The notes under the pieces: model-generated
Databases searched by the model: none
The model's input: only the letters and a program-made list of their open reading frames with translations
Told to the model about the DNA's origin: nothing
Shown: positions 37,962 through 46,576 of the stretch, in pieces
Numbering within the stretch: position 1 is the first letter of the stretch
How the letters are laid out: the number at the start of each line of letters is the position of its first letter
Translations under genes and position numbers: made by a program
Assembly (NCBI RefSeq): GCF_028683095.1
Contig: NZ_JAJUBC010000012.1
Span: 1-64,000 of the forward strand
Reading direction: 5' to 3'
Source: Enterovibrio gelatinilyticus
GTDB taxonomy: Bacteria > Pseudomonadota > Gammaproteobacteria > Enterobacterales > Vibrionaceae
DNA length: 64,000 bases

Positions 37962-38864
37962 TTATGTGGTGGTGGTGGTGAGGTCCATAAGCGTATTTCT
38001 CAGCCATTGATTGGCAGGACTGTGCTGATTTCGTTTATGCCAGACGATTTGATGCACCACTTTTTGTGTTTCAAAGGGGGGGGATAACACCTGCAACCCA
38101 AATCTCTCGGCATACTTACCGGCCAGTTTTTCACTGGTCATGGCAATACAGTCGCTGTCGCTGACCAACGCCATCATGGATAAAACGGATTCACATTCAG
38201 CGCTGATTTTACGCTCTTGCAATATTTCCGTGGTGAAAAAATCTGCTGCATAAAGATTAGATCGACGAACGCGCAGAGTAATGTGTTTTTCCTGATAGTA
38301 CTGCACTTTACTGATGGTGCTCTGAACCCTTGGATGGTTTTTGGCACAAATCAGTTTCATCGACTCTTCCAATAGCGGTACGGAGGCGTATGACTGGCCG
38401 TCGACTTTGCCGATATCAATGGCCAGATCGGCTTTTTGCAGACTCAGCATCTCCAGCATGTTTTCTTCATTTTTTGGCGTTGGGTTGAACTGAATGGTGC
38501 AGTTTCCAAGCAGTTCGGAACGCTCTACCAAGGGCTGGAGAATTTGGAGGACGACTTCATTGATCAGCACATTGAACTTACGATGGTGCTGAGGCGTGAA
38601 CTGATTGATGTTGCCCATGGCTTTCGCCATTTGTTCAAAGGCCGGTGAAATATCGCTAGCCAGCTGAACCGCTGCCGATGTTGGACTGATACCACGTCCT
38701 TCCCGCACAAACAATTCTACCCCCATTTGCTGTTGTAACCGCTTTAATGCCCCGCTGACACCTGGCTGTGTCATGTTGAGTGCATCCGCCGCAAGCGTAA
38801 TAGATCGCAGTCTGTAAACATCTAAGAAAACTGAAAGCAGGTTCAAGTCGAGCTTGGAATCCAT
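37962..38864 (-). CDS. LysR-family transcriptional regulator
   Basis: A 300-aa LysR regulator with an N-terminal HTH (LLSVFLDVYRLRSITLAADALNMTQPGVSGALKRLQQQ) and a periplasmic-binding-like effector domain. ATG at 38864 is preferred because GAGG lies about 10 bp upstream; the GTG at 38873 sits on that site. The last residues (LTTTTT) come from a GTG/ACC run. It is divergent from the outer-membrane gene at 39076, which is the natural candidate target. Confidence 0.85.
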   Translation of the reverse strand: MDSKLDLNLLSVFLDVYRLRSITLAADALNMTQPGVSGALKRLQQQMGVELFVREGRGISPTSAAVQLASDISPAFEQMAKAMGNINQFTPQHHRKFNVLINEVVLQILQPLVERSELLGNCTIQFNPTPKNEENMLEMLSLQKADLAIDIGKVDGQSYASVPLLEESMKLICAKNHPRVQSTISKVQYYQEKHITLRVRRSNLYAADFFTTEILQERKISAECESVLSMMALVSDSDCIAMTSEKLAGKYAERFGLQVLSPPFETQKVVHQIVWHKRNQHSPANQWLRNTLMDLTTTTT

Positions 38865-39029
38865 AAACGTCACACCTCAATACATAGCCAGTAGTTATAT
38901 TTTTTATAAAGTTATCTTTATTCAAGCTGATGTGTCAACTCGGTAACATTTCCACATCGATACACGGCCTTTATTTCACATAAAGAGGGGCAATGACATT
39001 GAGTGGTATCGGTAAACACATGCAAATTA

Positions 39030-39055
39030 AAAGGGGACGTACCGAAGTCCCCTTT
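39030..39055. repeat. Hairpin in the leader of the 39076 gene
   Basis: AAAGGGGAC and GTCCCCTTT form a perfect 9-bp stem with an 8-base loop. It ends 20 bp before the ATG and close to the ribosome binding site GGGGA, so it may influence translation or act as a weak transcription stop; the following bases are not a T-run. Confidence 0.55.
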
Positions 39056-39075
39056 GTTATTTCTGGGGAAACGTT

Positions 39076-39849
39076 ATGACAATCTCTTCTTATTCTCGCG
39101 CTTTTGCTTTGGTTTCTTTGTCGTTGGGGAGTTCTTCTTTGCTAGCACAAGAAAACAAAGAGGTACTGCAAGACATGTCTGATCCATTGGCAGTTTATAC
39201 CCAAGGCGGTATGGGTATCACAGACCAAGGGCTGAACTTTAAACTCGGCATGGCGTATGACACCGGTGACCCCGATACCATGGCAATGAATATTTTGGAG
39301 CTAAAAGGGTTTGCAGGGGATTTGTTGCATTTGGATGGAAACGACAGCTTTGATTCCTTGCGTTATCGCCATTTCAGTTTGGATACGACGACAGGGCGGG
39401 GTTCACAACTTGATGTGAATTGGGATTTTGCCAGTGATCTTGGCAGCGCATCATACAGCTTCATACAGGCGCTACCGCCAATGGGGGACTTGCAGCTTTA
39501 CCCCCTAGTGGGCGCAGGCTTAACCGTGACTGACACGGCGGAAATTCGTGGCAGCGATAATCCGGTCGGCAGTGTGGGCTATGCGATTCCTTCGACCTAC
39601 ATGGTGGTTGGGACATACGCCAAATACAGCATCAATGATGATGTTTGGCTCAACTACAACCCCATGTACATTAATACGTTGAACAGTAACCACTACATGG
39701 CTGATTTGATGGATGGTTGGTATCACGAAGTGGCGGCAAGCTATCAGCTTAATCCCCGTCAGAATGTGCGCCTATTCGGTAATTATTCAGACAGTGCAGC
39801 GACGAGCAGCAGTGTGGAGTGGCGTTTAGAGTTCAATCACCAATTCTGA
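39076..39849 (+). CDS. Probable outer-membrane beta-barrel protein
   Basis: A 257-aa exported protein: signal peptide (cut after LLA, about residue 24), then alternating beta strands rich in aromatic residues, ending VEWRLEFNHQF with terminal Phe, typical of outer-membrane barrels. Many Asp/Thr residues lie in the turns. I do not recognise the family. GGGGA lies 6 bp before the ATG. Divergent from a LysR regulator. Confidence 0.65.
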   Translation: MTISSYSRAFALVSLSLGSSSLLAQENKEVLQDMSDPLAVYTQGGMGITDQGLNFKLGMAYDTGDPDTMAMNILELKGFAGDLLHLDGNDSFDSLRYRHFSLDTTTGRGSQLDVNWDFASDLGSASYSFIQALPPMGDLQLYPLVGAGLTVTDTAEIRGSDNPVGSVGYAIPSTYMVVGTYAKYSINDDVWLNYNPMYINTLNSNHYMADLMDGWYHEVAASYQLNPRQNVRLFGNYSDSAATSSSVEWRLEFNHQF

Positions 39850-39926
39850 TTGTTTGTATATAGATAGGATGTCGTCGACCAACAAGGATGTTGATACTTT
39901 ACTGAGGTACTGTGACTAATATTTTT

Positions 39927-39953
39927 CCATCTCCCATCTCCCATCTCCCATCT
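39927..39953. repeat. Heptanucleotide tandem repeat
   Basis: The unit CCATCTC is repeated almost four times without error in the gap between two convergent genes. Such short tandem repeats vary by slipped-strand pairing; here no coding frame is affected. Confidence 0.85.
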
Positions 39954-39982
39954 ATTTACGCTACCTATTGCCACTTCAAGGT

Positions 39983-40567
39983 TTATCGCTGTTGCACCAC
40001 GTTGAATATTTTCTTGGCCAATGCATTGATCCCACGTTGATTAAGCGTTTGTTGCTGCCCTTTTATTTCCACGATGATTTCAGGTAGTTGCTTCCCCGTT
40101 GGTACGTGTACAACATGGGTTATTAAGTATGCGAACAGAAAGCTGGGTTTATGCAGGCGACTGACGACGACCCACTCAGCATCGACGGTTTTCCCTAGCT
40201 GGGCTGCGGCTTGTGGATGAGAGAATAAATACCCAAAACCTTGGTCTGCCTCAGCGTGAAGCGAGGAAGGTACGGGTTTCACAATGAGGTGATACTGTGA
40301 ACTGAGTGTGCTTCTGAGTAAAGGCGCCAATGTCGCGGTGCGGGCTAACTCTGGGGCATTAGGGGCGTTTTTGCTATATTGCGAGTCTCTGAGATTCTCC
40401 TGCAAGGTGAGATCATTGAGTTCAAAATCCAATACCGCGATGGATGCGAAGACAATAGGCACCCAAGCCAATAGCAAAGCAATGAACAACATGATCACGA
40501 ACGGTTTGATGCCACTTATCGTTTTTTTGACGATAAATGGCACCGCATTGTCCTTATGTTTGTTCAT
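39983..40567 (-). CDS. DUF2380/DUF3280-like accessory protein of PQQ locus 2
   Basis: A 194-aa protein with one N-terminal membrane segment (FVIMLFIALLLAWVPIVFA, about residues 23-41) and a periplasmic alpha/beta domain that begins IAVLDFELNDLT. This family is recurrent next to quinoprotein dehydrogenase genes, but its activity is unknown. Starts 5 bp after the XoxJ-like gene and is last in the operon. Confidence 0.7.
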   Translation of the reverse strand: MNKHKDNAVPFIVKKTISGIKPFVIMLFIALLLAWVPIVFASIAVLDFELNDLTLQENLRDSQYSKNAPNAPELARTATLAPLLRSTLSSQYHLIVKPVPSSLHAEADQGFGYLFSHPQAAAQLGKTVDAEWVVVSRLHKPSFLFAYLITHVVHVPTGKQLPEIIVEIKGQQQTLNQRGINALAKKIFNVVQQR

Positions 40568-40572
40568 GACAG

Positions 40573-41454
40573 TTAGTCATCATCATCGCCACCGAAAGGT
40601 TTAGATGAGGCTTCAACAACGGGAACACCGTAGTCATTTAAGATCATGGCGATTTGAGGTGCGTTAGCATCCATGGCCATTTCTACGGTTTCTTTCCATG
40701 GCCTCTCGCCATACCTCACGCCCATCGACATGGGGAAATCAAATACATTGCTGCCTTCGGAGACCATTGAGATCACCGCAAGATCGGGATGAGATTTGGC
40801 AAAATAGCCTGCAATTGGCCCCCAGATCACCAGCATATCGAACTCTCCGTCAGCAACGCGGTTCACCATTTTTCCCGGGTAATCTTCCCCATCACCATTC
40901 ATGATGCGGAAAAAAGAGGTGTTGCTTTTAAACCCGTTATCTCTCAGCCAAGTTACCGCTGGAGAGGGAGCAAACGCGGCGATATTCAGTGATGTTTTTA
41001 CGCTGTCAGGGAGAGTCGCGACATCTTGTTGGGTGACAGCCGAGCCTAGTGGGCCATCTTTTTTGAAGATGATCGAATAGGATGAGCGGTAATAGGGTTT
41101 CGTTGTCGCCGCAATATCAAACTGAGAGGGAACACCGATGACAAGATCGCACGCGAATCGACCGTTATCATCTGACCAATTTTTCAAGGTGTTGCGGATA
41201 AAACCCATACGCTGAGGAAACCAAACGTATTCCACATCGAGTCCCCAATATTCGCCCAACTGTTCAGCGATTTTGTTCTCGAACCCTTGCTGATCTTTGT
41301 TTGAATACGGGAGGTTATTGGGGTCCGCACAGATTCTTAACTTGTCTGGCAGAGGTGACGGCGTTGAGATGTTTGCTGCTGCCAATGCCGGAGAGAGTAT
41401 GAAGGCCAGTGACAAAGTGAAGAGGGCAATACAGCGATTAGAAAACGAGTTCAT
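40573..41454 (-). CDS. XoxJ-like quinoprotein-associated periplasmic binding protein
   Basis: A 293-aa exported protein (signal to about residue 27) with a type II solute-binding fold (LRICADPNNLPYSNKDQQGFENKIAEQLGE). It matches the family of putative binding proteins coded beside quinoprotein alcohol dehydrogenases (TIGR03871, XoxJ/MoxJ). The C-terminus ends in a run of acidic residues (GGDDDD). XoxJ proteins are thought to activate or mature XoxF rather than import solutes. Fourth gene of a five-gene minus-strand operon headed by dehydrogenase 2. Confidence 0.85.
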   Translation of the reverse strand: MNSFSNRCIALFTLSLAFILSPALAAANISTPSPLPDKLRICADPNNLPYSNKDQQGFENKIAEQLGEYWGLDVEYVWFPQRMGFIRNTLKNWSDDNGRFACDLVIGVPSQFDIAATTKPYYRSSYSIIFKKDGPLGSAVTQQDVATLPDSVKTSLNIAAFAPSPAVTWLRDNGFKSNTSFFRIMNGDGEDYPGKMVNRVADGEFDMLVIWGPIAGYFAKSHPDLAVISMVSEGSNVFDFPMSMGVRYGERPWKETVEMAMDANAPQIAMILNDYGVPVVEASSKPFGGDDDD

Positions 41455-41463
41455 CTTTGCCTC

Positions 41464-41841
41464 CTATTGGACTTGAGTGATTTGTTGGGCGACGAAGCAT
41501 TGCTGATCCGCTTCATCGCGAATCGCAAGCAGTTCGCCTCTTGCGGTGCGGCTGTCTTTGGATGAGCGGAAGTAGCCACCGCGTTCGCCACGCATGTTAC
41601 GCAGGCGCAAGAAGGCATCGGCATGAATATAGTCATCAAAGGTGAGTTGGTTGGCTATTTTGTCTATCACACAGCTACAACCGTACATGTTGACGTAAGA
41701 GGGTCCGCCCTTCAGTGCCATGCATTCTTGAACGAATTTGACTCTTTCGAGTGTGGGATAGTCATTGGCGTTCGCCGGCGAGGAGAGTGCCAGTAGTGCC
41801 AAACCAATGAGCGAACTTACCGTTTTTACTGCTTTTAACAT
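41464..41841 (-). CDS. Small exported cysteine-containing protein of PQQ locus 2
   Basis: A 125-aa protein with a signal peptide (cut after ANA, about residue 25). The mature part has Cys residues in VQECMALKG, YGCSCVID and QQCFVAQ, but no CxxCH, so it is not a cytochrome c. GCAGGAGG lies 6 bp before the ATG at 41841. It occupies the slot where a xoxG-type cytochrome or another accessory would be expected. I do not recognise a named family. Confidence 0.65.
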   Translation of the reverse strand: MLKAVKTVSSLIGLALLALSSPANANDYPTLERVKFVQECMALKGGPSYVNMYGCSCVIDKIANQLTFDDYIHADAFLRLRNMRGERGGYFRSSKDSRTARGELLAIRDEADQQCFVAQQITQVQ

Positions 41842-41922
41842 AAGCTGCCTCCTGCAATCTACTTGCGACGTCTTGGTGTTAACGTCTATGTGACGACGTC
41901 TATTGCGTAACAATAATTGGCC

Positions 41923-42372
41923 TTACAATAATCCCTGAGCTTGAAGCTGCTTACGGAATTTCTTCAGTAGCCCTTTGGCGGGGAGTAATGACTTATCTTT
42001 TTTGATCTCTTCCATGTAACTGTCAATGATGCCGTCTATGTCGCTTGGGTTACCCACCAACAAAACACCGCCCATTCTCGCCCCCCAGTGCGGTGTGCAT
42101 TTATAGACGTAAACCCCTTCGTTTTCGAAGACGAAGCTCACATCGACACCCATCTCGGTTTTAATTTTTTCAGTGCCTTCAGGCACCATTACATCAATGG
42201 TTTCGATGAGATGTGCGGGCATGTTTGTCCATGAAACTCGGTCACCCGGCTGCAACACCACGACCATTGGTGCGAATTTCACGCCGACAGCCTGTATTTC
42301 AAATTCTTCTGCATATCCCTGACTTGTTAATCCAAGTAACAAGCAAATTGACCATAAAAAACGTCTAGCCAT
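41923..42372 (-). CDS. Type I copper protein (pseudoazurin/amicyanin-like cupredoxin)
   Basis: A 149-aa periplasmic blue copper protein. A signal peptide ends near residue 21 (GYAEEF). The copper ligands are His54 (PAHLIE), Cys92, His95 and Met100 in CTPHWGARM, the pseudoazurin spacing. The C-terminal 35 residues are a Lys-rich helical extension. It lies between dehydrogenase 2 and the XoxJ-like gene, so it is the likely electron acceptor of that enzyme, in place of a c-type cytochrome. Confidence 0.82.
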   Translation of the reverse strand: MARRFLWSICLLLGLTSQGYAEEFEIQAVGVKFAPMVVVLQPGDRVSWTNMPAHLIETIDVMVPEGTEKIKTEMGVDVSFVFENEGVYVYKCTPHWGARMGGVLLVGNPSDIDGIIDSYMEEIKKDKSLLPAKGLLKKFRKQLQAQGLL

Positions 42373-42465
42373 ACAAATTCCTTTTTCGCATTAACGTTTA
42401 ACGATAACGTTGAGTGTAGAGGGGAACCTCTTTACTCAACGAGTAGCATTGCGTCGAAATTGAGA

Positions 42466-42487
42466 AAAGGGGAGTTAAACTCCCCTT
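42466..42487 (-). terminator. Hairpin between dehydrogenase 2 and the cupredoxin gene
   Basis: AAGGGGAGTT and AACTCCCCTT form a 9-10 bp stem with a 3-base loop, followed on the minus strand by TTTTCTC. It starts 11 bp after the dehydrogenase stop. As in other quinoprotein operons it may cut most transcripts, giving much more dehydrogenase than accessory proteins. Confidence 0.8.
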
Positions 42488-42497
42488 ATAGTATTGA

Positions 42498-44306
42498 TTA
42501 GTTAGGCAGTGCAAAAACAGTCAACACGCCGCCAAGCTGGGTGTAGTCTGACAATTTACGATATGCGCCTACGGCGCCAAGTCCGTCAGTATCACCTTCG
42601 AGACCCGCGGCCATACCGATACCAGCCCAGCCACCCACACCGGAAAGAACCGCGATGTATTGCTTGCCGTCGTGAACATAAGTATTCACGTTCCCGATAA
42701 TGCCGGACGGTGTTTTGAAGCGATAAAGCTCTTCACCGGTTTTTTCGTCCACTGCTTTGAGGTAGCCCTCAAGTGTGCCGTAAAACACCACACCACCACC
42801 GGTCGCTAGCGCGCCACTCCATACTGAGAACGGCTCTGGGATTGACCAAACAATCTCACCTTTTTCCGCATCCCAAGCAATGAAGTTACCTAGGCCACCG
42901 TGGCTATCCGGGGCTGGGAACATGGACAGCGTCGCCCCAACATAGGGTTGGCCAGCGGTGTACGCCACTTCAAATGGTTCGTAGTTCATGCACACATGGT
43001 TAGTTGGTACATAGAACAAACCCGTACGCTCACTGTACGTAGCGGGTTGTTGGTCTTTTGAACCCAGTGCTGCTGGACAAATGCCTTTGGTATCAACATC
43101 TTCACCATTTTGACCCGTGGAATATTTAGCAACGACTTGTGGACGACCTGTTTCCATGTCGACATGGGTTGCCCAGTTCACAGCAGGGTCAAATTTCTCC
43201 GCAACTAATAACTCACCAGTGGCACGATCGAGTGTGTAGCCAAAACCGTTACGGTCAAAGTGAACCAGTAGTTTGCGATCTTTGCCGTTGAACTTTTTAT
43301 CAACCAAGATCATTTCGTTGATGCCGTCATAATCCCACTCGTCGTGCGGTGTCATCTGGTAGAGCCATTTGGCCATACCCGTGTCAGCATCACGCGCTAT
43401 GATGGTCATGGAATATTTGTTGTCGCCAGGGCGTTGAGAAGGGTTCCACGTACTTGGGTTACCCGTTCCGTAGTAAACAAGGTTCAGCTCAGGGTCGTAA
43501 GTAAACCAACCCCAAGTGGTACCGCCACCAATTTTCCATTGGTCGCCTTCCCAAGATTCAAGGCTTGAATCTTTGCCAATAGGCTTAAGCATCTCTGTGG
43601 TTTTTTCGGGATCAACAAGCATTTCGTCATCTGGTCCTGTGCTGTATGCACGCCAAGCTACGCTGCCATCTTTGGTGTTATAGGCTGTGAGGTAACCGCG
43701 GACACCAAACTCACCACCACTGATCCCTGTGATGATTTTGTCTTTAACGACCAATGGTGCATTGGTGTTTGTGCCGCCAGATTTAGGATCGCCATTAACG
43801 ACTTTCCAAACCACCTCACCGGTTTTCTGATCGAGAGCGACCAAGGTGGTATCGGCTTGTTGTAAGTAGATTTTGCCGTCTGAGTATGCCAGACCGCGGT
43901 TGACCGTATCACAACACATCACAGCGATAACGGATGAGTCCTGTTTGGGGGAGTACTCCCAAATCAGCGCTTTGGTTTTTAGATCAATCGCGAAGACTTT
44001 GTTGGGGAAAGGTGTGTGAATGTACATGGTGTCACCCAACACAAGCGGCCCGCCTTCATGACCGCGCAAAACGCCCGTTGAGAACGTCCATGCGACTTGA
44101 AGATCTTTCGCGTTTTTTGCATTGATCTGATCTAGTTCACTGTAACGTGTTCCGGAATAATTACCGCCCCACATCACCCACTGATCCGGATCTTGCTGTA
44201 ATTTCAATAGCTCGTCGTTTGCCTGAGACGCTGCTGGAAACAGCAGAGTTAGGGAAACAGTTGCTACTGCGAGCAAACTGCTTCGCAACCTTTTTACACC
44301 TATCAT
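42498..44306 (-). CDS. PQQ-dependent alcohol dehydrogenase 2, XoxF-like (lanthanide-type)
   Basis: A 602-aa exported quinoprotein with a signal peptide (cleaved after SQA, about residue 26). The vicinal cysteines are Cys131-Cys132 ([10 protein letters not shown]). The active site is [11 protein letters not shown] with catalytic Asp325 and the lanthanide-marker Asp327. Tryptophan-docking repeats run through the eight blades. GGAGG lies 7 bp before the ATG at 44306; the frame is open to 44381 but has no better start. Together with a XoxJ-like gene downstream this is the XoxF type, acting on methanol or other short alcohols; substrate range cannot be fixed from sequence. Confidence 0.92.
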   Translation of the reverse strand: MIGVKRLRSSLLAVATVSLTLLFPAASQANDELLKLQQDPDQWVMWGGNYSGTRYSELDQINAKNAKDLQVAWTFSTGVLRGHEGGPLVLGDTMYIHTPFPNKVFAIDLKTKALIWEYSPKQDSSVIAVMCCDTVNRGLAYSDGKIYLQQADTTLVALDQKTGEVVWKVVNGDPKSGGTNTNAPLVVKDKIITGISGGEFGVRGYLTAYNTKDGSVAWRAYSTGPDDEMLVDPEKTTEMLKPIGKDSSLESWEGDQWKIGGGTTWGWFTYDPELNLVYYGTGNPSTWNPSQRPGDNKYSMTIIARDADTGMAKWLYQMTPHDEWDYDGINEMILVDKKFNGKDRKLLVHFDRNGFGYTLDRATGELLVAEKFDPAVNWATHVDMETGRPQVVAKYSTGQNGEDVDTKGICPAALGSKDQQPATYSERTGLFYVPTNHVCMNYEPFEVAYTAGQPYVGATLSMFPAPDSHGGLGNFIAWDAEKGEIVWSIPEPFSVWSGALATGGGVVFYGTLEGYLKAVDEKTGEELYRFKTPSGIIGNVNTYVHDGKQYIAVLSGVGGWAGIGMAAGLEGDTDGLGAVGAYRKLSDYTQLGGVLTVFALPN

Positions 44307-44848
44307 ATTTACTTCCTCCGTGACAGCGAGTGCTATTGAGCGCTTGGTGCTCAAAGGCACATCAGCCCTTTGTTGTCTCAATTTTTGATGGGCGCAATCC
44401 GCGGGTTGTGAGGGACGCTATTTGGGCCAGGACTCAACATATGACGGAGCATAAGATTGTGTTTATGGCTTGTTGGCGATCTACAACATGCGGTCTCGCG
44501 TTTCAGCATTGACCCCGAATGCCAATTCATTCCAACATCGGATGAAGCGACAATGCTTGCCGCACATTCGTAATGAAGTGTCGTCATCAAAACGTTGGTG
44601 AATTGAGTTTATGGCAGCTTTTGAGGTTGTGTGAGGAGCAAAGGAGCACAACACTTTTGTTGCAAGGCAACAATGTCGAATAGCTGATGTTTGTCGATTA
44701 AATAATTGATAAATAATGATTAAATTTGCGGGTGTCAACGTGGTCTTTGAGAGATTTCAATGCAAAGGCACAGATGCCGTCTCTGTCTTTTCAGTAAGAT
44801 ACGACATCTTAATACCCTTGTTTTTTGTTGGGATTTATTACATCACAT
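44307..44848. other. 542-bp gap upstream of dehydrogenase 2
   Basis: No credible gene. It should carry the promoter of the xoxF-like operon. A 17-bp palindrome TTGTTGCAAGGCAACAA (44657-44673) is the clearest regulatory candidate. The shared motif found in locus 1 was not found here. Confidence 0.5.
44657..44673. promoter_or_regulatory. Palindrome upstream of dehydrogenase 2
   Basis: TTGTTGC AAG GCAACAA has perfect 7-bp arms with a 3-base centre, 351 bp from the dehydrogenase start. Probably a transcription-factor site; the factor is unknown. Confidence 0.45.
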
Positions 44849-45643
44849 TCAAATGTCCCATTCGCGGGAAAATTCTCGTCCCATTGAATCTTTAACATCG
44901 GCTTTCAGTGTTCCTTGTTTGTTTGCATCAACATGGAACGTGAACGTCGGGTTCTCGCTGATCGATATGCCACCGTTGAATTGCATCACAGGATCGCCAT
45001 TGAGGGTGATCTGCACATCGCTGACGTAATCCGAAGGGATCCAGTGGCGTGTGACTTGATCGATCTGCAGGCCACTGTAGTTGGGGTGACTGATCAGCAG
45101 TTGCAGCATGCGCGTATCAGTATTTCCTAAATCTTTGAGTTTCATTTTTCCCATACGTTGACGAGCAAGCAGATCATCTGCGCCGGCAGGGGCGGAGCAA
45201 CCGCCCGATGCCTTCACATAGTTGCTTGTCATATGGAGTTTACCGTCGGCGGTTTGTGCAATCACTCGGACAGGGCTGTAGGCGTTGACGCGCACACGCG
45301 TAGAGATGTTTGCCACGCCGTTGTTAGGGCTCATGTCGAAGGTCCCGACAATAGGGGAGGGATTGTTATCGACAATAAGATGAATGCGCTTGATCGGATT
45401 GGGGTCGTTTTGTCTGACATTCACTTTGATGTCGAGCGGCACTAGCGCGGCGTCGATGGCGCGAACGGGTGAAACCAATTCCACGATGCCATCTTCTAAG
45501 ATTTGGGGAGATCCCGGAAATAAACTGTCACGTATCAGCGGCCAGTTAACGCTTTCTTGCTGACTTTGTGCCAACAACGACGGCGAAAAAACAGTCAGCA
45601 AGGCGGCAAGTAGTGTGGCAAGTAACGCGGGGGTCTTGTTCAT
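44849..45643 (-). CDS. Quinoprotein-associated SoxYZ-like carrier protein
   Basis: A 264-aa exported protein (signal cut after LLA, about residue 25) fusing a SoxY-like N-terminal half and a SoxZ-like C-terminal half. Cys149 in SGGCSAP corresponds to the swinging-arm cysteine of SoxY that carries sulphur intermediates, but here it is internal, not C-terminal. This fused family (TIGR04557 type) accompanies PQQ dehydrogenases, not thiosulfate oxidation. Last gene of the relay operon, 15 bp after the zinc hydrolase gene. Confidence 0.85.
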   Translation of the reverse strand: MNKTPALLATLLAALLTVFSPSLLAQSQQESVNWPLIRDSLFPGSPQILEDGIVELVSPVRAIDAALVPLDIKVNVRQNDPNPIKRIHLIVDNNPSPIVGTFDMSPNNGVANISTRVRVNAYSPVRVIAQTADGKLHMTSNYVKASGGCSAPAGADDLLARQRMGKMKLKDLGNTDTRMLQLLISHPNYSGLQIDQVTRHWIPSDYVSDVQITLNGDPVMQFNGGISISENPTFTFHVDANKQGTLKADVKDSMGREFSREWDI

Positions 45644-45658
45644 GATGAATACCTCTTA

Positions 45659-46576
45659 TCATTCCCACTCCAGTTCCTTGTATGCCTGAATAACGTTGCG
45701 TCCGTGAAACTGTTCAAACAGTTTCCAGTTGTCGGCATGGGATCTTAGTACCGTAAGGCTGGCAGTGTTGATATCGATGTTTTGATTAATAGCGGCACGA
45801 ACTTCTTGTGCCAGTGAGCGAAGGTAGTGTGTTTGTGCATCAAATGCATTTTTTCCTGTTTGAATAGGGCCATGTCCAGGAATGACCCGTAGATAAGGCA
45901 TGGCGTTTAACGTGTTGATAACCGAAAGCCAACCAGTAAGGCTGCCGTCTAGTGATGGAACATGGTCAACAAACAGCAAATCACCAGCGATCAGCGTTCT
46001 TGTGGTGGCATCAAATACCGTTAAATCATGGCGCGTGTGGGCGCGTTCGTGAGCCATTAGCACGAGGGTGCGTTGGCCTAAGTCGATTTCAGTTTCTTTT
46101 TCAATGAAATGCGTCGCGGCAATAGGGGTGGTGCCTTCAAACCACGGTGCTGTTAGGCGTTGTTGGTAATAGTTGGCCTTGGCATGAAAGTCGCCAGCAT
46201 AGCGAGTATGGGCAATGAATTGAGGTTGTTCGGAGACGAACGCCTGATTGCCAAAATTGTGGTCGGGATGTACATGGGTATTGATAACATAACGAATAGG
46301 TAGCGCTGTGATTTGGCGAATGGCTCGATAGAGCATTTCACCTGCTCGTCGGCTTCCCCCCGTATCGACAACGGCGACGGCTTCTTTGCCAATGATCACT
46401 GTAATGTTGGCGACGGGATCTGTCTGTGTGGTGAACAGGTCGTCAATTTTACCTTGATGAAAGTATATACCCGGTGCCACTTCCTTCATTGGCAATACCG
46501 CTTGGGTGTTGGCGGATGCTGTGAATGCAAATAGCCAAACAGTCAGCGTGAAAAGAAGATCTTTGATGATATTCAT
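45659..46576 (-). CDS. Quinoprotein relay system zinc metallohydrolase
   Basis: A 305-aa exported metallo-beta-lactamase-fold protein with signal peptide (cut after ASA, about residue 22). HVHPDH in NTHVHPDHNFGN is the zinc motif; further ligands are the His in AHERAHTRHD, Asp in AGDLLF, and His in PGHGPI. The family (TIGR04558/04559 type) occurs with SoxYZ-like carriers and CXXCW proteins near quinoprotein dehydrogenases. The chemistry is unknown; sulphur-carrier hydrolysis is a guess from the partner. Overlaps the upstream gene by 4 bp (ATGA). Confidence 0.85.
   Translation of the reverse strand: MNIIKDLLFTLTVWLFAFTASANTQAVLPMKEVAPGIYFHQGKIDDLFTTQTDPVANITVIIGKEAVAVVDTGGSRRAGEMLYRAIRQITALPIRYVINTHVHPDHNFGNQAFVSEQPQFIAHTRYAGDFHAKANYYQQRLTAPWFEGTTPIAATHFIEKETEIDLGQRTLVLMAHERAHTRHDLTVFDATTRTLIAGDLLFVDHVPSLDGSLTGWLSVINTLNAMPYLRVIPGHGPIQTGKNAFDAQTHYLRSLAQEVRAAINQNIDINTASLTVLRSHADNWKLFEQFHGRNVIQAYKELEWE

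Noticed and set aside
44378-44738. Two minus-strand frames of 70 and 85 codons upstream of dehydrogenase 2
   Set aside because: Different frames, no ribosome sites, and they lie in the presumed promoter region.
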